Shown here in pieces: positions 34,301 to 41,529 of a stretch of DNA of 43,056 bases (position 1 is the first letter of the stretch; every line of letters starts with the position of its first letter). The translations under genes were made by a program, and so were the position numbers. The notes under the pieces are model-generated. The model made no database searches. It was not told the DNA's origin and was given only the letters and a program-made list of their open reading frames with translations. Source of the DNA: Pirellulales bacterium (GTDB lineage: Bacteria; Planctomycetota; Planctomycetia; Pirellulales; S012-138); NCBI GenBank assembly GCA_028066245.1, contig JALCBR010000032.1, positions 1 to 43,056 on the forward strand, in the 5' to 3' direction.

Positions 34301-36397
34301 GTTGTGCCAGTCCAAGAAATACACCGCACCGTCCGGGCCGATTTCAACATCGACGGGACGAAAATGTCGATGTGACGAGACAACCAACGGTTCGACTTCG
34401 ACGGCAGAGAAACCGGACCCGTCCTCGGAAACCTTGTAGTTCTGAATGCCCTGGAATCCAATCACGTTGGCGATCAGATAGTTGCCCTGCAGTTCATCCG
34501 GGAAGTGCGCGCTGGAAAGGAACTCTGTTCCGCCTGCGGGCCGCGTTCTTTGCTGAAAGAACGGGAAATAGCCGCGGTGCTTGGCCGGATGTTCCAGATA
34601 GGTTGAAAACGGCGCGGCATAATAGTTGACGTTGCCGGTGCCATCGGTGACGAAATCTTGTCCCCAATAGTCAAAGATGTGTCCATGGGGATTGGCGAAT
34701 CCATACGGAACATAGACTTCAGTCTTCCACGTCCGCGGCTCAAAGCGGAACACGGCCGCGTTAGCGCTACGGACGGTTGACCGCCAAGGTGTTTCAATCT
34801 GTGAGTGGTGAAACGTGCCTTCCTGAAAATACAGTGCGCCTCCGGGACCAATGACGAAGCTGTTAAGCGCGTGATGCGTATCGGCGGAATCAATGCCGTG
34901 CAAAACGCGTTGGCGAACATCAGCGATGCTGTCGCCGTCCGTGTCTTCTAGGAAAAGCAAATCCGGCTGTTGCCCGACGAAGACGCCGCCATTCCAGAAC
35001 TCCAGGCCTGTCGGCACGTGAAGTCCGTCGGCAAACACGGTGCACTTGTCCGCTTTGCCGTCTCCGCTGGTATCTTCCAGGATGAGGATTTTGTCCGCCA
35101 TCTCATCCTTGGGCTTCCAGTGCGGATAGCTAGGCATCACGGCCACCCACAATCGGCCCTGCATGTCAAAGGCCATCTGCACAGGATTGGCCAACTCGGA
35201 GAACATCTCTTCCGACGCGAACAGGTTCACCTCAGCGCCCGGATAAGGAGTCATCATGCTGATGGCTTCCTCAGCAGGAACAAACTCATGCTTGCCACCG
35301 GGCAAAGGTCCCGGAAAGTTTGTCCTGACCGGAATGAAATCCGGTGTGTTGCTATCATCGGCCACAAAGGGCTTGTCCGGTGTGGCGTTTCCGGCGGCGA
35401 TGGCCCAGATCTTCTCGTCGCGATTGGCGGTCATCACGTCCAGGACTTGCATCTCGCGCTGCATGACGTCCCAGTTGGTGATGTCATCCTCATACTTGAG
35501 CGAGGACCGCCCGCCGTAGACGTTGTAGCCATCCACAGTGCGGTAGCGGTGAAACCAGTGGAAGTTCTTGTCCACCACGGCAGAACGTAGATAGTCCAAT
35601 TGCTCTTGGTTGATATCCCTCAGTCTTTGGCGATCGCGGTCGGGCAGCAACGTTTCAATGACACAGTCGGCAACCATCATATTGCCGCTGGTGTTGAGAT
35701 GGATGCCGTTAATCGTCGCTGGCGAACTCAGCACCGCATAGGACTCTTGAGTGAACCGGAACAAGTCGACAAACGGAACGCCCTTGGCTGTGGCAACTTC
35801 GGCCATGGCGTGAGCGTACATGCCAATCCGTTGATTGGCTTCGCGCGTATTGGGCAGGCTCTCGCTTTTCAGGTCTTCATGCGCAATCGGAGAAAACAGC
35901 ACGATCCTGGCGTTACCTCGGCCGCTATAGTTTTGTGACTGCGTATGGTCAATCAGGTTTTCCAGCTCGCGACGGAATTGGGGCAACCCCTCTGCGCCGG
36001 CAAATGACTCGTTGTAGCCAAAGAACGCAAAGACAACGTCTGCCTTGCTGTGTTTGAGGTGGTCGTCTGGTGAGCCGAAATTGGCTGATCGCATTCGGTG
36101 GTTGATCTCGTCTCCAGAAAATCCCAGGTTGCGGAAGGAGAGCTTGAGTTCCGGCGCTACGATCTGGAAAGCCGTCTCCAGCCAGCCGTCATGCTGCATT
36201 CGCTCAGCGAGCGTATTCCCGATCAAGCAGACCGAATCTCCCTGGGTAAAGAGTTCGGCAACCTGTGCCTGAGCAACCTCCGGTGACGACGCACCAGCAG
36301 AAAGATCCGCCCGAGGAGGGGCGGTTGCGTCCAAAAAGCAAACGACCGTCGCCAGGACTAGGACAGATAGAGTCAAGGAGGCAAACCGTGCAGTCAT
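31388..36397 (-). CDS. Secreted multimodule protein: SGNH-like, propeller, HEAT, discoidin-like, cupredoxin, cytochrome c
   Basis: This is a 1669-residue exported protein with a signal peptide at 1-25. Modules in order: SGNH/GDSL-like (about 45-250); six-bladed propeller of the PVC membrane-bound dehydrogenase type (about 380-735, TYLEHPAKHRG); HEAT-like repeats (about 740-960); discoidin/F5-8C-like sandwich (about 1095-1240); azurin-type cupredoxin (about 1365-1480) with copper ligands His1391, Cys1459, His1464 and Met1468; and a c-type cytochrome (about 1510-1665) with C-A-Q-C-H at 1533-1537. The SGNH part is degenerate: G-N-T (60-62) replaces G-D-S and N-G-I-H (230-233) replaces D-x-x-H, while G-Y-N-E is kept. 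A complete copper-to-heme path suggests periplasmic oxidation of a sugar-like substrate. Substrate and electron acceptor are unknown. Confidence 0.93.
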   Translation of the reverse strand: MTARFASLTLSVLVLATVVCFLDATAPPRADLSAGASSPEVAQAQVAELFTQGDSVCLIGNTLAERMQHDGWLETAFQIVAPELKLSFRNLGFSGDEINHRMRSANFGSPDDHLKHSKADVVFAFFGYNESFAGAEGLPQFRRELENLIDHTQSQNYSGRGNARIVLFSPIAHEDLKSESLPNTREANQRIGMYAHAMAEVATAKGVPFVDLFRFTQESYAVLSSPATINGIHLNTSGNMMVADCVIETLLPDRDRQRLRDINQEQLDYLRSAVVDKNFHWFHRYRTVDGYNVYGGRSSLKYEDDITNWDVMQREMQVLDVMTANRDEKIWAIAAGNATPDKPFVADDSNTPDFIPVRTNFPGPLPGGKHEFVPAEEAISMMTPYPGAEVNLFASEEMFSELANPVQMAFDMQGRLWVAVMPSYPHWKPKDEMADKILILEDTSGDGKADKCTVFADGLHVPTGLEFWNGGVFVGQQPDLLFLEDTDGDSIADVRQRVLHGIDSADTHHALNSFVIGPGGALYFQEGTFHHSQIETPWRSTVRSANAAVFRFEPRTWKTEVYVPYGFANPHGHIFDYWGQDFVTDGTGNVNYYAAPFSTYLEHPAKHRGYFPFFQQRTRPAGGTEFLSSAHFPDELQGNYLIANVIGFQGIQNYKVSEDGSGFSAVEVEPLVVSSHRHFRPVDVEIGPDGAVYFLDWHNPIIGHMQHHIRDPNRDIAHGRVYRISFKDRALLDPPRIAGATIPELLEVLKSNNDRERYRARLELSHRASADVIAAASTWTADLDRSSPKYEHNLLEALWIHQQHDVVDQDLLRRMLTSDEPRARAAATRVLCYWRDRVDDPLELLKNLAQDEFPRVRLEAVRACSFFNDVAAAEVALLALNHPRDRFLNFALKETIRGLKPHWAAAVAAGEPFCEDNPAGLDYILAETSTSDLLRMHRTQRVYEEMLARPNILEDYRKKALTGLAELNGTDELTELLAAINRLDASDDEFAGRVLNDFAHLLTMKPPQGLMNRKEQLLTMAQQGARAITRQVAWVAFISGSHDFEEAWQAGMANPERLDDLISAIPLLHHEAMRAKTYEHVAPLLKELPPEIQALQSQTPVGRYVRIDLPGNRRTLTLAEVEVFSNGVNVARDGTASQSTRAHSGRANRAIDGNYSGTFQDNGQTHTRENTRNPWWELDLKRSVPIDSIVVWNRDEANGQFAKRLDNFRVTVLDENRRAIFRQANNPAPPRQVNIALPEDPVSSMLRAAMYAVVSIPGHEEDSFRTLAGYVNRGKLRATAISAISRIQPGFWPADELRPLIKTLKDHVTSIPVERRTEPEVIDALGLANEMAMRLPSAEATALRKELGELGVNVVHIRTVPHKMIYNRSRIYVEAGKPVELVLENSDIMSHNLLITAPGAMQKVGEAAERMATQPDAFAKGFTPNLSEVMLGTRLLPPGASQRLQFTAPSTPGEYPYVCTFPGHWRRMNGVMYVVPDLSAIPLADLQPDVSEDVAIRPFVRDWTFADLIEDVASVGSTQSFDAGKEAFTAASCAQCHKMGNEGGEVGPNLFDLQEQLANGKKTREQVLRDIIEPSHTINEQFTSYIFETADGQLVTGVIVEETDDYVRVTSNPLIEPKRIDKSNIEEQFKAELSLMPEKLMNTFTREEILDILAYVLSGGDPGSSVYRQ

Positions 36398-36866
36398 GGA
36401 ACTAAGTCTGCGATTGAAGTTGGCGCGAGCAACCCCGAGTAATCAAGCTGGGAAGGCAAGACGAGCGAGCGCCGGCGGAGCGCGGAAAAGCGGAATATTC
36501 TGTGCCGGACGCACTGCGCGAAAAACTATGGTATTGCGCCGGACAGACTCCGAGCAAGCATTCATTGGAGGGCTGCGGGGAGGCAGGGAACTTGCCCGAA
36601 GCCCTGTTGAAGCGTCCAGGTGGCTTGACGCGAACGGGATTTCTTCTGTCTCGAATGTGAAACCGGCATGAGTTTTGAGCAAGACCGACAAGATCGAATC
36701 ACTGCTGGCGAATAGCCACCTGTCGCGTAGTTGCGTCCGGATTCCGACATTTGGCCTCAAGTTCACGTTGCGAAACGAAAGTTTGCCAGTGCTGGAAAAT
36801 CACCGCGGGAAACTGTAGAGTTTGGCCATTCATTGACCTCATGCTTGGCTCCCTGGGAAGATCATC
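36398..36866. other. Divergent intergenic region
   Basis: About 470 bases lie between the giant secreted protein gene and the membrane protein gene. Overlapping short frames occur on both strands, without motifs. I see no repeat, terminator or RNA gene. It should hold the two promoters, which I cannot place. Confidence 0.45.
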
Positions 36867-37604
36867 ATGGCAGAAGAAACAACGAAAGAGACAGGCGGCA
36901 AATCCAGCGAGTCGACGGACAAGGAGTCCCTCAACCAGATCATTCTCCGGCCATATCCCAAGGTCGTTTTCTTATGGCCAACCTTCATGGTCACGCTGGG
37001 CGTGGCGCTCTGGCTGTCGTTTACTGTCGATGAGCAAGGCTTGAGCAATAGCAATCCGGCACACTACATGCCCAGCCTGATCTTCCTGGTGGTGTTTTCG
37101 ATCAATCTGGTCGTGATCGCGTTTGATTTTCCGCGGACAACTTCACTGACGTTGTTCTTCCTGTTGACGGCGGTCGTATGCGGAGGCGTCCTGCTGTTCA
37201 CTTACAAGCCGGAGTGGGCTTCGGCCATGAGCGGGTTCTTTGAACTCTTGCGCCCAACTGCGGACGCGCTGTTCTACTGGTTAATCACCATCATGTTAGG
37301 CATCATCTACGTCATCGTGATGATTGCCGTTCGCTTCGATTACTGGGAAGTGCGGCCCAATGAACTGCTGCATCACCACGGCATCTTGAGCAACCTGGAA
37401 CGCTTCTCCGCTCCCAATCTGCGGATCGAGAAGGAAATCAACGACGTCTTTGAATATCTTCTGTTGCGCTCAGGCCGATTGATCCTCTCACCGCGCGATG
37501 TCCAACGGCCGATTGTGCTGGATAACGTCCTGTTCATCAGCAAGAAGGAACAGGCAATCACCAAGATGCTGAGCGCACTCCAAGTCCAAGTACGTAACGA
37601 TTGA
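36867..37604 (+). CDS. Four-TM membrane protein with C-terminal cytoplasmic domain
   Basis: This 245-residue protein is not recognised by name. A hydrophilic N-terminus (1-30) precedes four membrane segments at about 33-53, 68-87, 92-112 and 137-157. The C-terminal domain (about 160-245) begins RFDYWEVRPNELLHHHGILSN and continues DVQRPIVLDNVLFISKKEQ. This pattern of short strands resembles the bacterial PH-like domains attached to membrane proteins, but this is a weak inference. The ATG at 36867 has GGAAG with good spacing. The gene stands alone; 220 bases separate it from the next lipoprotein gene on the same strand. Confidence 0.86.
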   Translation: MAEETTKETGGKSSESTDKESLNQIILRPYPKVVFLWPTFMVTLGVALWLSFTVDEQGLSNSNPAHYMPSLIFLVVFSINLVVIAFDFPRTTSLTLFFLLTAVVCGGVLLFTYKPEWASAMSGFFELLRPTADALFYWLITIMLGIIYVIVMIAVRFDYWEVRPNELLHHHGILSNLERFSAPNLRIEKEINDVFEYLLLRSGRLILSPRDVQRPIVLDNVLFISKKEQAITKMLSALQVQVRND

Positions 37605-37827
37605 GCAGAAGAACCCTCCTCAGTTCATGTGGTACGCAAGCACTGCGCGCATAACGATTGCGCATTTGCGGTGACTTCATTCCACACAGACTTGGCTTGA
37701 CCCAAGTTGGCGAAATTGCAAGACTCTCGGCTCGCTGCCGGCTGGCAGCAACCGGCGAGTGGCCAGGACGGCCAAGCTCGCGTGTTGAATTCACGCTCAA
37801 GCGCTTTCGCAAGGGAGGCGAACCACC

Positions 37828-38595
37828 ATGGTTGTATCGCGATGGACTAGCGCGATTGTTGTTTCGTTGGTGACGGTGCTGGCAGGTTGCGGCGGGGGCG
37901 ATGACGAAGGCAAAGAGCCTGGCGGCAATTCTGAGGCCAATGCCACGGGAGCTACGGATTCCGGTCCGACAGACGCCGAACTCTTGGCCGGTATTCCCAT
38001 TCCGCCGGAAAAGTCACAGACGCCTATGGACGTGATGCGGAGGTTTCTCGCCGCCGTCCGAGAAGGGGATGATGACACGCTTGGCGGTGAAGCCTTGCTC
38101 ACGCATACCGCGATTCTGGCCAACAAGCGCGCTGGGACGGAGTTTGCCCCCCCAGGCAGCCCGAACGCTCAGTTTGCGGTGATTGAGCAGGAATTGCTTA
38201 GTGACAACAAGGGAGCACACGTTCTCACACAATGGACGGACCCCGGTGATCCGAAATTTGATGTTGCCCCCAGTACCATGGATATCATCTGGGTGCTTAG
38301 GAAAGAGGACAACGTCGGGTGGGGTGTGATGGGCGCAATGTTTAAGCCCTTCCCAGACATGAAGGAGCCGGTGGTGCTAGATTTTGAAGATCCGGCAGAC
38401 TTCGAGAAGACAATCGCCTGGATCAACGAAGAAGGCGAGCGGCGTGCGCTCCGTGTCGCAACGGCTCCGCAAAACCCGCCGATCAATCGCGGGCCCGTTG
38501 GTCAAGCCCAAGGTGGTGGTGGCGTCGGTCAACAGCCGCCAGCCGTTCAAAACGGCAACGGCGGAGGCCCACCGCTGGGCGGTGGCATCCAATAG
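37828..38595 (+). CDS. Lipoprotein with Gly/Pro/Gln-rich tail
   Basis: This 255-residue lipoprotein has a signal peptide ending at the lipobox V-L-A-G-C (Cys at 21). A Gly/Glu/Asp-rich linker leads to a folded part of about 60-200, starting PPEKSQTPMDVMRRFLAAVREGDDD. That opening resembles small domains that occur as single extracytoplasmic units (NTF2-like/DUF4878 type); the assignment is tentative. The last 45 residues are Gly/Gln/Pro-rich and probably disordered. GGAGG lies ten bases before the ATG. A terminator follows the stop codon. Confidence 0.86.
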   Translation: MVVSRWTSAIVVSLVTVLAGCGGGDDEGKEPGGNSEANATGATDSGPTDAELLAGIPIPPEKSQTPMDVMRRFLAAVREGDDDTLGGEALLTHTAILANKRAGTEFAPPGSPNAQFAVIEQELLSDNKGAHVLTQWTDPGDPKFDVAPSTMDIIWVLRKEDNVGWGVMGAMFKPFPDMKEPVVLDFEDPADFEKTIAWINEEGERRALRVATAPQNPPINRGPVGQAQGGGGVGQQPPAVQNGNGGGPPLGGGIQ

Positions 38596-38624
38596 TCTGG
38601 GCGACCATGACTTCGATCAAAAGG

Positions 38625-38657
38625 AAAGAGGCCTTTCCCAAAAGGGAAGGCCTTTTT
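38625..38657 (+). terminator. Rho-independent terminator after the lipoprotein gene
   Basis: AGGCCTTTCCC (38629-38639) pairs with GGGAAGGCCT (38644-38653) around a four-A loop, with one bulged base. It runs into five T at 38653-38657, 30 bases after the lipoprotein stop. Confidence 0.85.
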
Positions 38658-38804
38658 CTTACCCTTTGCTCATTGGGGAAACAGGCGTTAACCCACAAGC
38701 TCTGTTTCAATCGCCGAGACTTGCATCGGGTCGCTAAAGGTCGGCGAAAGTCGTTCAGCCTCGCCGGCGTGTCCATCCAAACTGGATGGGTGGGCGGCAA
38801 CGCC

Positions 38805-38897
38805 TCACGTAGTGCACGAATCAAAAAAGTCCGTGACAGATGCGCATCCTGCGTTTGCTGTCACCACTAGAACTGCTGCCAGGGCGTACTTCTTCAT
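38805..38897 (-). CDS. Tiny lipoprotein, 30 codons
   Basis: The minus-strand frame from ATG 38897 to TGA 38805 encodes 30 residues: two Lys, a hydrophobic core (YALAAVLVVTA), and a lipobox N-A-G-C with Cys18, then ASVTDFFDSCTT. GAGG lies six bases before the ATG. The combination of ribosome-binding site, charged start, hydrophobic core and lipobox in so short a frame makes it probably genuine. It would leave a 13-residue lipidated peptide, similar in style to entericidin-like peptides, but there is no sequence match that I can claim. It lies about 140 bases downstream of the UDP-GlcNAc 2-epimerase gene on the same strand. Confidence 0.65.
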   Translation of the reverse strand: MKKYALAAVLVVTANAGCASVTDFFDSCTT

Positions 38898-39037
38898 TTG
38901 TATCCTCACAAGTGAAGGGTCAGGGGGTGTTGGGTTTCGTATCGGCAATCACCTCAAGCCCATCCAGCCGAAATGAGAAACCGTGAGGTTGCTCGCGCAG
39001 GAAGTGTCAGCGGCGTCGCTGAATGCTCTCACCCACG

Positions 39038-40204
39038 CTACTTGGTTCCCGCGATCCGTTTCAGCATCCAATCCGTGATGCGCTCTGCTGCATGTCCATC
39101 GCCGAAGAGACTTGAGTGGATAATCGCGCTGCCTGAATCACCATCGGTCGCTTTGCCTGTAACGTCAGTGCCAACGCGTTCAAGTACAGAAGAGACGGTG
39201 TCCACAATCCGCTCAACTGAAGATCCAACCAGGTAGCACTCCGTTGCATCCAGTACTTCAGGACGTTCCGTCGTTTCCCTCATCACAACGACTGGCTTGT
39301 CCAGGCTGGCGGCTTCTTCCTGCACCCCGCCGGAATCAGTCAGCAGCACGCTGGCGCGGTCCATCAACCAGACAAATTCCGGGTAAGCAGCCGGCTCCAA
39401 GAGTGCAACATTTGCTTGATTGCCCAACAGTTTGTTGACCGGCTGGCGAACGTTCGGATTGAGATGCACAGGGTAGAGGAATTGCGCTTCCGGGAACCGA
39501 GCAGACAGTTGCAGGATCGCTTGGCAGATATTTTCCATTCCTCCGCCGAAGTTCTCGCGACGATGGGCCGTGATCAGGCACATCGGCGCGGCGCCTGCTA
39601 AGTTGGGATGCCGCTTGGTCCAGGCAGCCGAGTTGGCTCTCTCGCGTTCGATGGTCATTCGCAGCGCGTCGACGACCGTATTGCCGGTGACGGAGATTTG
39701 TGCGTCGGGAACGCCTTCGCGGCGCAAGTTCTCCGCGGCGCCGGCCGTCGGCGCACAGTGCAAACTGGCGACGATTCCCGCCACGCGACGATTAAATTCC
39801 TCCGGCCAGGGCGCCTGCAGGTTGCCGGTCCGCAAACCGGCTTCAACATGCACGAATGGAACATGCCGATAAAACGCGATCATGGCGGCTGTCATCACGG
39901 TCGCCGTGTCGCCCTGTGCGACGAGACAATCAGGCGAATGCTCGGTGACGAGTTGATCCAGCGCTGTGACCAATTTGGCCGTCAAACTCGCCAGCGTTTG
40001 GTTCTCCGCCATCACGTCCAAGTCAAGATCGGGCGTAATAGAAAAGTAGTCCAAGATTGGCCGGGCCATGTGCCGATGCTGGCCGCTCAGACAGACCAAG
40101 GGCTGCACCGCATCCGCACGTGCCTGACAGGCAAGAATCACCGGAGCCATCTTGATGGCCTCCGGACGCGTTCCCAAGATCAGCAAAGGGCGGAGCTTGT
40201 CCAT
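39038..40204 (-). CDS. wecB: UDP-N-acetylglucosamine 2-epimerase (non-hydrolysing)
   Basis: This 388-residue enzyme interconverts UDP-GlcNAc and UDP-ManNAc for surface glycan synthesis. The GT-B-type fold shows LILGTRPEAIKMAPV (about 8-22), GDTATVMTAAMIAFY, VHVEAGLRTGN (about 118-128), PEEFNRR, TGNTVVDAL, TAHRRENFG (about 212-220) and LTDSGGVQEEAASLDKPVVVMRETTERPE with the UDP-binding Glu pair. All catalytic segments are intact. An in-frame extension to 40288 is not used because homologues begin near MDKLRPLLILG. It lies 19 kb from the polysaccharide locus but could feed it, since the dehydrogenase there might use UDP-ManNAc. Confidence 0.94.
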   Translation of the reverse strand: MDKLRPLLILGTRPEAIKMAPVILACQARADAVQPLVCLSGQHRHMARPILDYFSITPDLDLDVMAENQTLASLTAKLVTALDQLVTEHSPDCLVAQGDTATVMTAAMIAFYRHVPFVHVEAGLRTGNLQAPWPEEFNRRVAGIVASLHCAPTAGAAENLRREGVPDAQISVTGNTVVDALRMTIERERANSAAWTKRHPNLAGAAPMCLITAHRRENFGGGMENICQAILQLSARFPEAQFLYPVHLNPNVRQPVNKLLGNQANVALLEPAAYPEFVWLMDRASVLLTDSGGVQEEAASLDKPVVVMRETTERPEVLDATECYLVGSSVERIVDTVSSVLERVGTDVTGKATDGDSGSAIIHSSLFGDGHAAERITDWMLKRIAGTK

Positions 40205-40415
40205 GCAATGAGTGTGAAAGTCTGGCACTGACACTTGGAAGAACAACCGCCAGAAGCGATGACCGATCTGATTGTCGCAAATTGCCAAGCCGTGCCAAGG
40301 CTCAGCTCAGCGGCTGAAACCGATTGACGATCACCCCGTCATGCGCTCGCTTTGCTTCAATGCCTCTCGCCCATGCTCCTTTCGCCGTCTCGTCATGGCG
40401 ATGTGCTACGAAGCT

Positions 40416-41222
40416 TCACCCTTGCCCAAGTTGGCTGGCGATGTCCCGGGACGCGCGAAGATCTTCTTCCAGCAGACCGATTTGCTCGTCCAACTCCCAG
40501 ACGGTTAGATTGCGGGCCGACGCACGCAGCTCGCGCAAGGATTCCGCTAGGCCAATCATCGTTGACTTCATATTGGTGGCCAAGGCTTTCAGTTGCTTGG
40601 ACCGCGCTTCATTCTGAGTCCGCAACGAGTTGGCCGTCCGCGTCAGGCGGTAGTCAATCCGCACGGAACGGAGTGCCGTCTCGATCACTTCACGAACCAG
40701 GAATGCATCCATCCGCGACCGATCCAGGAAATCGCGAGCACCCGATTTCATTGCCGCTGCGGTGTTTGCCCCATCCCAGGCGGAGCCGAGCAGGATCATG
40801 GCGGTGTCTTCCAGCATTTCAGCCGCCTGTGAGATGAACTCCGTGCCGTCCATGTCCGTCAGGCGGTAGCCGACGAGAATCACGTCAACGTTGGTCCTGC
40901 GAATGGTTTCCAGCGCGGCCTGGCCCGATTCGCGATGGTACAACCGCAGGTTGCGAGGGTAGACCGCGGTCAGTACATCAATCAACCGTTGAGTGTCCGT
41001 CGCGTTGTCATCAATGATCAGGATTGATTCAGGAGCCAAAACCATCGACTGCGACGGCGATCCTGCACGCACCGCCATCCGGACAGCATTGTTTTTCTGG
41101 ATGGAAGGCGTCCCCGTGAGTGGTTCACGCTGCATGGGAGCGGAGGCGCCAGCTGTTCCAGGAGAAACGCGGAGTGGGCGCGGACGAGTTGAAACGCTGT
41201 TGGGAGGGTTGATTGTGGACAT
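40416..41222 (-). CDS. Atypical receiver-domain protein lacking the phosphorylatable Asp
   Basis: This 268-residue protein has a Ser/Pro/Arg-rich N-terminus (1-60), a receiver domain (about 63-190) and a helical tail (about 195-268), with no DNA-binding or enzymatic output. The acidic pair Asp71-Asp72 in ILIIDDNATD is present, but the phosphorylation site is Gly118 in ILVGYRLTDMDG and the conserved Lys is Arg168 in DFLDRSR. Ser147 replaces the switch Thr. Ordinary His-Asp phosphotransfer is therefore not expected; it may signal by binding partners through its tail. ATG 41222 has AGGAAGG upstream; the frame extends to 41414 without one. No histidine kinase is near. Confidence 0.86.
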   Translation of the reverse strand: MSTINPPNSVSTRPRPLRVSPGTAGASAPMQREPLTGTPSIQKNNAVRMAVRAGSPSQSMVLAPESILIIDDNATDTQRLIDVLTAVYPRNLRLYHRESGQAALETIRRTNVDVILVGYRLTDMDGTEFISQAAEMLEDTAMILLGSAWDGANTAAAMKSGARDFLDRSRMDAFLVREVIETALRSVRIDYRLTRTANSLRTQNEARSKQLKALATNMKSTMIGLAESLRELRASARNLTVWELDEQIGLLEEDLRASRDIASQLGQG

Positions 41223-41529
41223 GCTGAGGGCCCTTCCTGGGGAGTTCGCGGATCGCGGAATGGGGAGGACCGTCCGTGCCATGATTGGGTGAGAGCCGTA
41301 GCTCACCGCCGGCTTCCTGCTGGCCGAAGTGGAATCGTCACCGCAGCCGGAAAATCTTTCGCTGCCTGACAGTTCGCGCCCTAATCGGCAAGGTTTAACA
41401 TGTTTCGAGGGCAACTTGTGTTAACCCCTGACACATGAGCTCCAATTCTCGCTAAAATCAATACATTGCCCATGGTCCCTAGAATGGACATTCTTCTACT
41501 GCGTATCCCCCATGCCTGAGCCATTCTTC
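41223..41529. other. Divergent intergenic region
   Basis: About 310 bases lie between the receiver protein and lipoprotein genes. A possible promoter for the plus-strand gene is TAAAAT at 41453-41458 with CTGACA at 41428-41433, but the 19-base spacing is long. No other structure is visible. Confidence 0.35.

Larger units (their letters stand above)
38596..39037. other. Intergenic region with terminator and small lipoprotein gene
   Basis: This interval between convergent genes holds the terminator at 38625-38657 and the 30-codon gene at 38805-38897. Between that gene and the epimerase stop is a 24-codon open stretch (LREQPHGFSF... KPNTP) with no start codon, which I do not call. Confidence 0.5.

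Noticed and set aside
38920-39010. Minus-strand open stretch ending GFSFRLDGLEVIADTKPNTP upstream of the tiny lipoprotein
   Set aside because: Looks protein-like but follows a stop codon with no ATG, GTG or TTG and no ribosome-binding site; could be a gene remnant, not supportable.
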